DNA from: Peptoniphilus ovalis
Lineage (GTDB): Bacteria > Bacillota > Clostridia > Tissierellales > Peptoniphilaceae
Direction of reading: 5' to 3'
NCBI RefSeq assembly: GCF_018919265.1
Contig: NZ_JAHLQO010000001.1
Span: 62,001 to 126,000, forward strand
DNA: 64,000 bases
Under the pieces are notes generated by a model. It saw only the letters and a program-made list of their open reading frames with translations, was not told the origin of the DNA and ran no database searches. The position numbers and the translations under genes are program-made. The stretch's first letter is position 1. The number at the start of each line of letters is the position of its first letter. Positions 24,668 through 33,781 of this stretch are shown here, in pieces.

Positions 24668-25531
24668 TTATAATTTGTCTTCCATATCTAAACTTAAAAG
24701 TGCTCCGTGAATTGCAGAATTTGCTCCAAGCCTTGGAAGAGTGATGTATGAATCGATATTTGGAATCTCTATGTAATTATTAAAATTATCCAAAAATTTA
24801 TCCTTTACCTTTTCGATAAGACCTGGTGTGTTCATAACTCCTCCGCCAATTGTAATATTTTCTGGCCTGCAAATCACAGTAAAGGCCATGATGCCTTGGG
24901 CAATATAATCAGAAATAAATTCCCAGATTTCGTGAGTATCTTGAAGTTCGTTTCCCTTAATTCCATATCTATCTTCAATGGAAAATCCACAAGCCATTCC
25001 TTCAAGACAATAATCGTGATAAGGACAAGATCCCTTATAATCATCCTTTGGATTTGGAATTACTTTAATGTGACCCATCTCTGGATGACCAATTCCTCGC
25101 AAAATATTTCCCTTATAAATATATCCACCGCCAAAACCTGTTCCTACAGTAATATAAAGAAGAGAATCCTTGCCAATTCCATTGCCCATATAAAACTCGC
25201 CAAGACCTGCAAAATTTACATCAGTATTAAAAGTGTATTTTAAATCTGGAAATTCTTTTTTAAGAGTTCCTAAAAAATTAAAATTGCTCCAATGTTTCTT
25301 TGGAGTGTCTTTAATAAATCCATATGTATCACTTTTTTTATTAATATCAATGGGACCAAAGGATGCAATCCCAATTCCTTCAATCTCTTTGCCTTTAAAA
25401 TATTCTACGACATTTTTCATCGTCTCATTAGGTGTTAGAGTTGGAAAACTTTTTGTTTCAAAAATATTTCCCTTCTCATCGCCAATTCCAAGAACAAATT
25501 TAGTTCCTCCTGCTTCAATTGCGCCTCTCAT
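24668..25531 (-). CDS. ROK-family sugar kinase (fructokinase/glucokinase-like)
   Basis: 287 residues. ATP phosphate loop AIEAGGTKFVLGIG at the N-terminus, the second phosphate segment TVGTGFGGGYI, catalytic region FNTDVNFAGLGE (Asp) and GHPEMGHIKV. The cysteine/histidine zinc motif CPYHDYCLEGMACG is that of ROK fructokinases. It phosphorylates a hexose in the cytoplasm. There is no sugar transporter beside it. A ~380-nt terminated leader or RNA gene precedes it on the same strand and may regulate it. Confidence 0.88.
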   Translation of the reverse strand: MRGAIEAGGTKFVLGIGDEKGNIFETKSFPTLTPNETMKNVVEYFKGKEIEGIGIASFGPIDINKKSDTYGFIKDTPKKHWSNFNFLGTLKKEFPDLKYTFNTDVNFAGLGEFYMGNGIGKDSLLYITVGTGFGGGYIYKGNILRGIGHPEMGHIKVIPNPKDDYKGSCPYHDYCLEGMACGFSIEDRYGIKGNELQDTHEIWEFISDYIAQGIMAFTVICRPENITIGGGVMNTPGLIEKVKDKFLDNFNNYIEIPNIDSYITLPRLGANSAIHGALLSLDMEDKL

Positions 25532-25593
25532 GATGCCCTCCTAAAGTTATTATCTATATTTCACATTAAGTTAGGCTAAATTTAAATATACAC

Positions 25594-25642
25594 ATAAAAA
25601 AAGAATGTCAAATAATTAATAAATAAAAATCGACATTCTTTT
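25594..25642 (-). terminator. Intrinsic terminator ending the non-coding region upstream of the ROK gene
   Basis: Minus-strand AAAAGAATGTC pairs with GACATTCTTTT over a 22-base AT loop and runs into seven T. Nothing is coded convincingly upstream on this strand, so it ends either a small RNA or a regulatory leader. Confidence 0.75.
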
Positions 25643-25971
25643 AAAAATCTAATTCCATCCAATGATAACTTTTTGGTTCTATCACATCTATCACCTTAAT
25701 TCTTAATTTATTCTCCTAAGCCTATATAAATAAATATTTCTCGAAATTCCAACTCTAAAATTTCGTATCAATTTATATAAGAATAGCAAGAATTTTCTAC
25801 TTAATTTATTTCCTTCTAACTAAAACTTTTAATTTCTACTCATCTATAAATAAAATTGAGAAATTCAATTTAAATTCAAGTAAAATCAAATACATTCTAA
25901 CTTTTTAATTGGATGGAATTATTTAGTTTTAACAAAATAATTTATTAAGATAATTCGATAAACTATTTTGT
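25594..25971 (-). ncRNA. Candidate structured small RNA or long 5' leader of the ROK gene (~380 nt)
   Basis: This accounts for the 540-base gap between the ROK kinase and the Spx/ArsC-like gene. A minus-strand extended -10 promoter and an intrinsic terminator delimit a transcript. Inside it, ATTGGATGGAATT at 25908-25920 and its exact complement at 25651-25663 (13 of 13) would form a closing stem around ~244 nt. Smaller hairpins such as GAAATT/AATTTC lie within. Every frame is broken; the best open stretches (KFLLFLYKLIRNFRVGISRN and KVIDVIEPKSYHWMELDF) lack starts. I could not match 6S RNA, RNase P, tmRNA, SRP RNA or a T-box by eye. Confidence 0.5.
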
Positions 25972-25977
25972 ACTATT

Positions 25978-25986
25978 ATTATACCA
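25978..25986 (-). promoter_or_regulatory. Extended -10 promoter for the candidate RNA
   Basis: Minus-strand TGG directly followed by TATAAT, ~58 bases before the closing stem. The -35 is weak, as is usual for extended -10 promoters. Confidence 0.5.
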
Positions 25987-26071
25987 CGTTAAATTAATTT
26001 ATAAACACTTTTTATAAAATTTTTAAAAAGTTTTTTTATATTGTATAATCATTGTAAAAGGAGTTGATTTT

Positions 26072-26422
26072 ATGACAAAATTAATAGGATACAAAAAGTG
26101 CAGCACTTGCAAAAATATAGAAAAGATGCTAGATGAAAAAAATATTTCTTACGAATACAGAGAAATTGACAAGGACCTTCTAAGTGTAGATGAATTAAAA
26201 GAAATTCGCGAAAAAGCAGATGTAGATATTTTTAAATTATTTAATACTAGCGGCATGCGTTATAGAGAACTTGGACTTAAAGACAAGAAAAACGAAATGA
26301 CAGAAGAAGAAATTTATGAACTTTTATCAACTGATGGGATGTTAGTAAAAAGACCTATTCTTTTAAAAGATAATAAAGCTTATGTTGGTCCACAAGTTAA
26401 AAAATATTTAGAAACTTTATAA
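26072..26422 (+). CDS. Spx/ArsC-family thioredoxin-fold protein
   Basis: 116 residues of the arsenate-reductase/Spx superfamily. The CSTCKN motif at residues 11-16 is an intact CxxC. EIDKDLLSVDELKEI and the later LVKRPILL with its family-typical Arg follow. It could be a glutathione-independent arsenate-reductase-like enzyme or an Spx-like RNA polymerase-binding regulator. No ars genes are near, so I leave the role open. A TATAAT at 26044-26049 and AAAGGAG precede it; a strong terminator follows, making it monocistronic. Confidence 0.8.
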   Translation: MTKLIGYKKCSTCKNIEKMLDEKNISYEYREIDKDLLSVDELKEIREKADVDIFKLFNTSGMRYRELGLKDKKNEMTEEEIYELLSTDGMLVKRPILLKDNKAYVGPQVKKYLETL

Positions 26423-26431
26423 AAATAAAAA

Positions 26432-26453
26432 AGCCTCGGTCGCCCGAGGTTTT
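26432..26453 (+). terminator. Terminator of the Spx/ArsC-like gene
   Basis: CCTCGG and CCGAGG over TCGC, preceded by AA and followed by TTTTC, immediately after the stop. Confidence 0.8.
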
Positions 26454-26567
26454 CTATGTACATAAGTACTTAAATTTGTAAAAAAAGTAATTTATATTCA
26501 TATATTTTAGCCTTTAAAATATATTTTTCTAATTATAACATCTCAAATTTTTACAGTCAAGATTTTT

Positions 26568-28100
26568 TTAATGGTTAAAAAATTCATCTATTTCCATTGC
26601 ATCTTCTGATTTTTCAAGCACTAGGACTTTATCTCCAGGCATTATTATATCGCCTGCTCCTGGCACAAGTTCAAAATTATCTCTCTCAATTGAAATAATA
26701 ATTATATGCTTTGGAAATTCTATTTCTTTTAATGTTTTTCCAATTAGAGTAGAATTGTGTGCAATTGTGTATTCAAATAGTGAATAGTTTCCAAGTTCTT
26801 TTTCCTTTGGTGAAAGGAGATTTTTATTTTTAAGTTGTCTTTCAAATAATTTGTCATAAATTGGATCAACTTTTAAAAGTTCTGCAACTACATAAGAAGT
26901 CACAACTACTACAGAAAGTGGTAAGAGATGTTTGAATGTTGAAGTCATCTCTGATACTAAAATTATTGAAAGAATTGGACTTCTCACAACTGATGCGAGT
27001 ATGCCGCTCATTCCAAGAATTATAAAATTAACATAATAAATTTCAACTGGTAAAGTCTTTTCAACTAATAAATACATTAAACTTCCGCAAGATCCGCCTA
27101 TTACTAAAACTGGAAGAAAAATTCCGCCTTGTACCCCTGATCCATAGCAAAGTGCTGTGTAAATAATTTTTCCAATTAGGACGGCAATTAAAAATGCTGC
27201 ACTAAATTTTCTCTTCGCCATTTCTTCAAGAAGTCCATGACCTCCTCCTGTAATGTCAAAGAATAAAAATCCAACAGCAATTGCAATTGTCATTAAAAAT
27301 CCATATTTTATTACAGGCGATTTAAATTTTGCAAATAAATCCTGGCTTTTAAAAATTGAAACATTGTATATTCCACCAATTATCCCTGTGAAGATTCCTA
27401 TTAATATTGCAATCCAAATTAAATGAACTGGAAGTGATGATGTTGCAAAAAATGAAAAGGAAGTCTCCTCTCCCATTAATAAAAATGAAATATAATTCGC
27501 AGTTATTGATGCCACAAGTGATGGAAGTAGTACATATTTAGAAAAGGACTTGTGAAGTTCTTCCATTGCAAATATGCATCCTGCCATAGGCGCATTAAAA
27601 GCAGCTGCAAGTCCTGCTGCAGCTCCTGCTGTAATCATATATTTTAATTCATCTGGTGGTCTTTTTAAAATCTTTCCAATAGTCTTTGCAAAAGCTCCAC
27701 CCATTTGAATTGACGGACCCTCACGGCCTAGAGAAAATCCCATTAAATTTCCAAGTCCACCACCTATTATCTTTGAGAAAAGTGTTAGCACTTCATCCAT
27801 GTTAAACTTGCCAAGGATTTCTCCACGAATTTGTGGAATTCCACTTCCACCAGATAGAGGTGCAAGTTTTAATAGTTTGTGAATTATAAAAGATATTACA
27901 ATTGCAAAGATTATTAAAATCCCTAGAGATTTAATGTTAAACTCGCCATATAAAAACCCTCTAAAATAATCCATTTTGCTAATTATAAATCTGTATAAAA
28001 CAGAAAATAAACCTGCAAACAACCCTACTATTAGGGAATCGATTAATATATTAAAAATCAATCTTCCCTTTCTATTAAAAACTTCCTTCACTAATGTCAC
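26568..28100 (-). CDS. ClC-family chloride channel/transporter with C-terminal TrkA_C domain
   Basis: 510 residues. The three ClC anion-site motifs are present: GSGIPQIRG, GREGPSIQMG (with the gating Glu) and GGIFLPVLVIG. The C-terminal ~80 residues form a TrkA_C (RCK-C) ligand domain (IGKTLKEIEFPKHIIIISIE to MPGDKVLVLE). The start is ambiguous between two GTG codons three residues apart, both inside the end of the preceding gene; AGGTG six bases before the second favours 28091. It is probably co-translated with the upstream anchored protein. Confidence 0.88.
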   Translation of the reverse strand: MTLVKEVFNRKGRLIFNILIDSLIVGLFAGLFSVLYRFIISKMDYFRGFLYGEFNIKSLGILIIFAIVISFIIHKLLKLAPLSGGSGIPQIRGEILGKFNMDEVLTLFSKIIGGGLGNLMGFSLGREGPSIQMGGAFAKTIGKILKRPPDELKYMITAGAAAGLAAAFNAPMAGCIFAMEELHKSFSKYVLLPSLVASITANYISFLLMGEETSFSFFATSSLPVHLIWIAILIGIFTGIIGGIYNVSIFKSQDLFAKFKSPVIKYGFLMTIAIAVGFLFFDITGGGHGLLEEMAKRKFSAAFLIAVLIGKIIYTALCYGSGVQGGIFLPVLVIGGSCGSLMYLLVEKTLPVEIYYVNFIILGMSGILASVVRSPILSIILVSEMTSTFKHLLPLSVVVVTSYVVAELLKVDPIYDKLFERQLKNKNLLSPKEKELGNYSLFEYTIAHNSTLIGKTLKEIEFPKHIIIISIERDNFELVPGAGDIIMPGDKVLVLEKSEDAMEIDEFFNH

Positions 28101-29277
28101 CTGATTTCAATTTTGCCCAATTTTCTTGGTCTAGTTTTAATAATTCTATATAATTTTTTTCCTTGGTTATCTTTTTTGCATTTGTATCCAAGTTAAAATT
28201 AATCTCGCTGTATTTCATTCCATCTAAGCTGCTAATTACTTTTAAACTTTTTGATTTTACATTTTCTAAGACGAATAATTTGACGCTTGAATACTTGTCT
28301 CTGTAAATTAACTTTTTAGAGTCTGGATAATAACTCATTCTGAAAATTCTGTTGTCAATTCTTCCCTTCACTGTGTTGAAAGTATTATTTTCTTCTGGCT
28401 CTATAAAAATATATCTTCCTGGAATCTTTAAAGTAAATTCATTTCCTATCTCTAGATTGTACTTTTCATCCTTTGAATAGAGTTTAAAAATATTTTTTTC
28501 TTCATCTGTTTCAAGATAGAAAACTAAATTTTTTGTAAATCTTAAATTTTCAAGAATATTGTCCTTATCTCTTACAAGCTTATTTGAAAGATAGGAGTAT
28601 AAGTTGTTGTCCTCTCTCTCGTAAAATTCATAAATTTTTTCTACAAGGTCTTCTAAGTCCTCTGTTTTTACACGAATTTCATATTTATTTTCAGAGATTT
28701 CAGAAACTGCAGTGGATCTTAAAATTTTATTCCACTCTCTTTTTATATATTTTTTAAGATTATTATTTTTTTCAAGAATTGTAATGGGATAGGGAAATAA
28801 ATTCTCATCGAGAGGATTTATCCCCAAATCCTTTAATGCAGTTGAGTTATCAGAAAGTGCCTTAATATTGTTATTGTCAATATAAAGAGGTGTCTCTGTA
28901 ATCTCAGGTCTGTAGAGATAAACTTCGTTATTTATAATTTTCTCGCCCTTTGTTTTTATTTCTTCATTTTCGTTTATTTTACTGTAAAATAATCTCGATT
29001 TATTTGAAGCATTTTCAATATTGTAGACACTTACCATTGGTCTATGATTTTTCTTCATCTCTACAGAAAATGTATAATCGCCAGTATCTTTTATCTTAAA
29101 ATAAATGTCCTTTAGTCCAAGTCCTGTAAAATAATCATCAGTAAAATTGAGAATTCTATCGTCAATTGTATATAAAATAGTTGCCACAACTTTTTTTGGA
29201 TATCTGTTGAATCTCTCCACAGAAAAAACTGCTAGAAGTATTAAAATTATGACAATAAAAAAATTTTTCTTCTTCAT
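28075..29277 (-). CDS. Hypothetical N-terminally anchored extracytoplasmic protein
   Basis: 400 residues. KKKNFFIVIILILLAVFSV is a signal anchor without a clear cleavage or lipobox site, so the rest should face outward. The remainder is charged and beta-strand rich with many Tyr/Asn/Glu (for example YLYRPEITETPLYIDNNN and FKLYSKDEKYNLEIGNEF), suggesting a beta-sandwich solute or wall-associated protein. I recognise no family. It overlaps the ClC gene by about 26 bases, so the two probably act or are regulated together. Confidence 0.7.
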   Translation of the reverse strand: MKKKNFFIVIILILLAVFSVERFNRYPKKVVATILYTIDDRILNFTDDYFTGLGLKDIYFKIKDTGDYTFSVEMKKNHRPMVSVYNIENASNKSRLFYSKINENEEIKTKGEKIINNEVYLYRPEITETPLYIDNNNIKALSDNSTALKDLGINPLDENLFPYPITILEKNNNLKKYIKREWNKILRSTAVSEISENKYEIRVKTEDLEDLVEKIYEFYEREDNNLYSYLSNKLVRDKDNILENLRFTKNLVFYLETDEEKNIFKLYSKDEKYNLEIGNEFTLKIPGRYIFIEPEENNTFNTVKGRIDNRIFRMSYYPDSKKLIYRDKYSSVKLFVLENVKSKSLKVISSLDGMKYSEINFNLDTNAKKITKEKNYIELLKLDQENWAKLKSGDISEGSF

Positions 29278-29350
29278 TTTATCACTCTTTTATTTTGATA
29301 ATTATAGTTTACAATACTTGGAGTGTTTATTGCAATTAATCCTTGAAAAT

Positions 29351-29379
29351 AAAAAATAAGAGCAGATTTCTCCGCTCTT
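29351..29379 (-). terminator. Terminator of the nnrE-MATE operon
   Basis: Minus-strand AAGAGCGGA and TCTGCTCTT pair with one bulged mismatch and are followed by six T. It overlaps the MATE stop codon. Confidence 0.75.
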
Positions 29380-30727
29380 AAACTACATTTTTCTTCCAAT
29401 TTCCAAACTTAAAGTAAATCGCCATAATTATAAAACTTATTAAATAACTTACAGGATAAACAACACTTATTACTCTAATTGAGTTAAATATTGGCATTGC
29501 TATATAAACTATTATAAGTCTTAAAATACAAATTGAGAAAAGTGAAATAATCATTGGTCCCATTGCATTTCCACTTCCTCTTATAAATCCTGAAAGAGTT
29601 TCAGAAAGTCCAAAGGACCAAATTCCAAGACTTATTATCTTTAAGAAATCCGCGCCATACTTAACTACATCTGGATCAGAGTTAAATATCGCAATAAGTG
29701 GCTCTGCAAAGAAAATTGCAATTACTGATAAAACTGCTGAAATTGCTCCAACAATTATAAGAGAAACTTTTACTCCATCTCTTAATCTTTCAAATTTTCT
29801 TGCGCCGAAGTTTTGTCCCGAGAAAGTTGTGGCCGCAAGTGCAATTGCTTGAAGTGCCATAAATAAAAATCCATCAATTCTTCCCTCAGCAGCAATACCT
29901 GCAATGGCAGCTGATCCAAAGGAGTTAATCTTTGCTTGAAAAATTACATTTGTAAATGAAAGAAGTGAAGTTTGAATTCCAGTGGGAATTCCAATTTCAA
30001 AAATCTTTTTCATTTCATCTTTATGTGGCTTAATTTCTTCTCTTCTAAGTTTATATGAAGCGTCAGTTTTAAGTAGTGAATAAGTTACAAGAACTGCCGA
30101 AGCAATTTGTGATGCAAGAGTTGCAAGTCCTGCCCCTACAACTGACATGTGAAATAATCCTACAAATATTAGGTCGAGAACAATATTTACAACAGCTGAT
30201 ACACATAAGAAGTTAAAAGGTCTCTTTGAATCTCCTGTTGCCCTAAGTATTGATGCTCCCATGTTATAAATCAAAATTGGAACTGTACCTAGGAAAAATA
30301 TTCTCATATAAGTTATCGCATCTTCCATAATTTCTGGCGGAGTATCTAAAACTCTTAAGAAAAATGGAGTAGTTAATATTCCAAAAATTGTAATTAATAG
30401 TCCCGATGCAAGTCCCAAGAAATATGCACATCCTACAGATTTTCTAAGAGCTGCTCTGTCATTAGATCCGTAGTAAAGAGAAATTATTACAGATGCACCT
30501 GTAGTAAGCCCAAGGAATAATCCAATAAGTAAATTGGAAAGTGGACCAGTTGCTCCAACGGCAGCCATTGGATTTTTTCCTGCAAATTGTCCTACAATCA
30601 TTAGGTCTGCTGTGTTATAAAGTTGTTGCAAAAAGTTTGTAAGTAGAAGTGGTATGGCAAATCTTATTATGCCTTCAGCTATTGGGCCTTCTGTCAGATT
30701 TATATTTCTACTTATTTTTTTACTCAT
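29378..30727 (-). CDS. MATE-family multidrug efflux protein
   Basis: 449 residues with 12 membrane segments in two homologous halves. The N-terminal half contains LLTNFLQQLYNTADLMIVGQFAG, the well-known MATE start, and GATGPLSNLLIGLFLG. The second half repeats the pattern (NVIFQAKINSFGSAAIAGIA). It is likely a Na+- or H+-coupled drug/toxin exporter of the NorM/DinF type. Its ATG overlaps the nnrE stop. A LysR gene, now broken, is divergent on the other side of nnrE. Confidence 0.9.
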   Translation of the reverse strand: MSKKISRNINLTEGPIAEGIIRFAIPLLLTNFLQQLYNTADLMIVGQFAGKNPMAAVGATGPLSNLLIGLFLGLTTGASVIISLYYGSNDRAALRKSVGCAYFLGLASGLLITIFGILTTPFFLRVLDTPPEIMEDAITYMRIFFLGTVPILIYNMGASILRATGDSKRPFNFLCVSAVVNIVLDLIFVGLFHMSVVGAGLATLASQIASAVLVTYSLLKTDASYKLRREEIKPHKDEMKKIFEIGIPTGIQTSLLSFTNVIFQAKINSFGSAAIAGIAAEGRIDGFLFMALQAIALAATTFSGQNFGARKFERLRDGVKVSLIIVGAISAVLSVIAIFFAEPLIAIFNSDPDVVKYGADFLKIISLGIWSFGLSETLSGFIRGSGNAMGPMIISLFSICILRLIIVYIAMPIFNSIRVISVVYPVSYLISFIIMAIYFKFGNWKKNVV

Positions 30728-31346
30728 CTTTAAACCTCACAATCCCTATATAAAGTTTCTTAATCTCGCCAACACTGGAGTTTAAAGTCTCTCCAATTTT
30801 AATATCAGAAATTGCATAAGTTACATTTGCCGCCACACAATTTCCATATTCTTCTCCCGTATCTGCGTCCATGCCACTTGGAATGTCAACAGAAACTATA
30901 TAATTTCCATGTCTGTTAATAATATCTATGACATCAACATAAATTTCATCGAGATTTCTATTGAGTCCAATGCCAAAAATTGCATCAACGCAGACTTCAT
31001 TAACTTCAAGAGATTCTATTAAATCGTCGTAATCTCCCTCTTTTATATAATTTATATTATTAGATAATTTTTCTAAAATTTCTAAATTGTTTGAAAACTC
31101 TTTTGTTTTTGAATTTCCAATTATAAAAATTTCAACAGACTTTCCTGTCAAAATTAAATGTCTGGCAATTACAAGGCCGTCTCCTCCATTATTACCACAT
31201 CCGCAGATTATAGTAAAGGAGTCCTTGTCCTTTATTTCATTAAAAATTGCCATCCCTGCATTTTCCATTAGGATCAAAGAGTCAATTTTATATTCTTCTA
31301 TTGTTCTCTTTTCAAGTGAGCTCATTTTTTCCTTAGAAATTGCCAT
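30720..31346 (-). CDS. nnrE: NAD(P)H-hydrate epimerase (YjeF_N domain only)
   Basis: Repairs the S/R hydrates of NAD(P)H. 208 residues start at MAISKEKMSSLEKRTI with GGGGGA upstream; an 18-residue longer frame lacks a ribosome site. Signatures: LILMENAGMAIF, CGCGNNGGDGLVIARHL (nucleotide loop), VDAIFGIGL and SVDIPSGMDADTGE. The usual NnrD dehydratase domain is not fused here, so the dehydratase must be elsewhere. It overlaps the MATE gene by eight bases. Confidence 0.9.
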   Translation of the reverse strand: MAISKEKMSSLEKRTIEEYKIDSLILMENAGMAIFNEIKDKDSFTIICGCGNNGGDGLVIARHLILTGKSVEIFIIGNSKTKEFSNNLEILEKLSNNINYIKEGDYDDLIESLEVNEVCVDAIFGIGLNRNLDEIYVDVIDIINRHGNYIVSVDIPSGMDADTGEEYGNCVAANVTYAISDIKIGETLNSSVGEIKKLYIGIVRFKDE

Positions 31347-31676
31347 TATATCCCCCGTTAATCTCATTAAAAACATACTTACAATTCTATAATAGTACAA
31401 AACTCTTAAACTAACAATGAAAACTGTTAGCTTTTTACTTATTATAATTTATTTTTATCCTTTTAATATTATATTTTAGTATAAATAAAAAATAATATTA
31501 GAAAAGTTTTTGATTTTTTGTAAAATTTTTATTTCTTAATTATGACTTAGTTTATGAATGATATTCCTTTTCATTTAAATCTTGATTTTTAATATAACTT
31601 TAAAAAAGTATAACCTTTTTACTATAAACATTGATTTTTTTGAAATTTATAAGTAGAATTAGTTTAGGAGGTTTTT

Positions 31677-32558
31677 ATGACAATAAGAGATTTAGAAATA
31701 TTTATCGAAGTCGTTAAAACTAAAAATATGTCAAATGCTGCCAAAAATTTAGAGATTTCACAACCTACTGTTTCCCATGCAATTTCTCAAATATAAAATG
31801 AATATGGTGTTAAATTATTTGACAGAATTTCGAAAAAGCTTTACATAACTGATGTTGGACTTAGGCTTTACGATTTTGCAATAAATATATTAGAACAATT
31901 TGAAGATACAATTATTTTTCTGCAAGGCTCTTCCAAATCCCACAATATAAATCTTGGAGTGAGTTCAAACTTTAGCTCTGATTTTCTTTTAAAGATTATC
32001 GACGAGTATGAGAATCTAAATTCTTCTGCAAGCATTAGAGTTTATGTGGACTCAAGAGAAGAAATTTTAAAAAAACTAAATAATGGCGTTATTAGTCTTG
32101 CAATTTTAGAGGATGGAAGTGGAATTGAAAAGGATAACTCAGTTGCTTTTTTCCAAGATGAGCTTTTGATTATCTCCTCTGAAGAAGATGAATTTGAAGG
32201 AAAAACTATTCTCGATTCAGATGATTTAAGCGAAAAGAAATTTGTACTTGGTGATTTAGATGAATATTCCAAAAAATTATTCTTAAATTATCTAAGAGAT
32301 AAAAATATTCCAATTGACCTTAAATTTATGTGCCAAAATAAAGATATGGTTTTAAATATTGTTAAAAATTCTGATGCCATATCCCTTGGTTCAAACTCTT
32401 TCTTTAAGGGCGAAGACATTGATATGTACAAGGTTAAGGATTTAGAGATTAAGAGGACTTTTTTTATAGTTTATAATAAGGATCAATTCCTTAAAAATGA
32501 TTTAAAAAATTTTATTCGTTTCATTGACGAAAGGTTTAATATAAATAATGGAAATTAA
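31677..32558 (+). pseudogene. LysR-family regulator interrupted by one in-frame nonsense codon
   Basis: Reading from the ATG after AGGAGG gives MTIRDLEIFIEVVKTKNMSN, then AAKNLEISQPTVSHAISQI, a textbook LysR helix-turn-helix. Codon 40 is then TAA (31794-31796). The same frame continues NEYGVKLFDRISKKLYITDV and a full effector domain to 293 codons in all. Family comparison suggests a GAA-to-TAA change. Translation may restart internally but would lack the DNA-binding domain. The ~275 bases upstream hold only AT-rich promoter sequence shared with nnrE. The 3' end overlaps the PAP2 gene by 11 bases. Confidence 0.85.
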
Positions 32559-33060
32559 ATTTTTAGAGCTTTTGCAAAAATTGCACAATCCTCTTTTTGA
32601 TTTTCTCATGACAATTATTACAACTCTTGGCAACGGTGGAATTATTTGGATTGCAATAGGAGTATTCTTTTTACTTCAAAAAAATCCAAAGGAAAAAAGA
32701 CTGGCAAGTACAATTTTTATAGCTCTAATTATTTTCGCAATTATTGGACTTGTAGTTTTAAAACCTATAATCGCAAGACCTAGGCCTTGTTGGGTTGTCG
32801 ATGTTAATCTTCTTATTTCAAATCCAAGGGACTATTCCTTCCCATCAGGACACACTGGTTCTTCCTTTGCGGCCACAACTGTTATTTATAATTATAATAA
32901 AAAGTGGGGAATTTATGCAGGTATCTTTGCAAGTGTCATTGCCTTTTCAAGGCTTTATCACTTTGTTCACTATCCAACAGATATATTAGGCGGACTTATC
33001 TTAGGAATAGCTTGTGGCGTGGCAGCTATTAAAATTACAAATTTTTTTAAAAATGCTTAA
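32548..33060 (+). CDS. PAP2-family membrane phosphatase
   Basis: 170 residues with about five spans and all three PAP2 motifs: KPIIARPRPCW (KxxxxxxRP), PSGHTGSS and SRLYHFVHYPTDILGG (SRxxxxxHxxxD). It dephosphorylates a lipid phosphate such as undecaprenyl pyrophosphate or phosphatidic acid at the outer face of the membrane. It overlaps the broken lysR and ends at a strong terminator. Confidence 0.9.
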   Translation: MEIKFLELLQKLHNPLFDFLMTIITTLGNGGIIWIAIGVFFLLQKNPKEKRLASTIFIALIIFAIIGLVVLKPIIARPRPCWVVDVNLLISNPRDYSFPSGHTGSSFAATTVIYNYNKKWGIYAGIFASVIAFSRLYHFVHYPTDILGGLILGIACGVAAIKITNFFKNA

Positions 33061-33061
33061 A

Positions 33062-33101
33062 AAAACTCTCAATCCAATTAAACTGGACTGAGAGTTTTTT
33101 T
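33062..33101. terminator. Terminator shared by PAP2 gene (+) and hypothetical gene (-)
   Basis: AAACTCTCA-TCCA and TGGA-TGAGAGTTT form a long imperfect stem with T7 on the plus side and A's on the other side. It overlaps the minus-strand stop codon. Confidence 0.85.
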
Positions 33102-33771
33102 ATTTTTCTGCAATTTTTATATTTAATTCTTCTTGAAGTGAACCATAAATTTCTTCGTATTCTTCGTAAACATTTTTTAGTCTATTAAGATTAAAATCAA
33201 TGGCATCTTTATCTTCAAGTAAATCCAATTGATTTAGTGGAAATCTTCCGTAATAATAAGAAAGTTCTTCTTCTAAAGCATCTCTTAAATCTTGGAGCTC
33301 ATCTTCTGTAAACTCAATTATCTTTGGCTTATCTCTTCCCAAAAATTCTAAAAGAGAGTCCACATCATAGCTGCTAAAATAAAGTCTTGCTTCTTCAAAT
33401 TTACTTTCAGAAAAGTCGTTTAGTTCAGGGCTAAATCTAAAGATAATTTCTCTAAATATATCTTCAGCATTTCTTTTTCTTTCATCATCAACTTCTATTA
33501 AATTTACAATCTCTTTTTCTCTCTTTTCTTCTTTTGAGTCACCAAATTCATTTAAAATTTTAGCTTCAACTTCTTCAAGAGAGTTTTTCTTCACAAGATC
33601 TATTTTTCTTCTAAGCATTCTAATATTTAAATTTAAATCATCTACAAAATGTTCTAAATCTCCAAAAAGTTCGTTGTATCTAGTTCTAGTTTCTGGTATT
33701 AAATTTATTAAAGTGTCTTCTTTTATAAAGATAAGTTCAGATACTAAAAATCTTAAATAGGATTTATCCAT
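33100..33771 (-). CDS. Hypothetical acidic helical protein
   Basis: 223 residues, strongly acidic, no membrane span or signal. Long amphipathic helical stretches (FVDDLNLNIRMLRRKIDLVK, EVDDERKRNAEDIFREII, EDELQDLRDALEEELSYYYG) suggest a coiled coil or helical bundle. RBS AAGGTG precedes ATG. It lies 10 bases after the papain-fold protein gene on the same strand, so the two are probably a functional pair. I recognise no family. Confidence 0.65.
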   Translation of the reverse strand: MDKSYLRFLVSELIFIKEDTLINLIPETRTRYNELFGDLEHFVDDLNLNIRMLRRKIDLVKKNSLEEVEAKILNEFGDSKEEKREKEIVNLIEVDDERKRNAEDIFREIIFRFSPELNDFSESKFEEARLYFSSYDVDSLLEFLGRDKPKIIEFTEDELQDLRDALEEELSYYYGRFPLNQLDLLEDKDAIDFNLNRLKNVYEEYEEIYGSLQEELNIKIAEK

Positions 33772-33781
33772 TTTTTCACCT

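Noticed and set aside
25594-25971. T-box, 6S RNA, RNase P RNA, tmRNA or SRP RNA identity for the candidate RNA
   Set aside because: None of the conserved sequence blocks I know for these RNAs (for example the T-box GGTGGAACC or the RNase P GAGGAAAGTC) is present by eye; a covariance search is needed.
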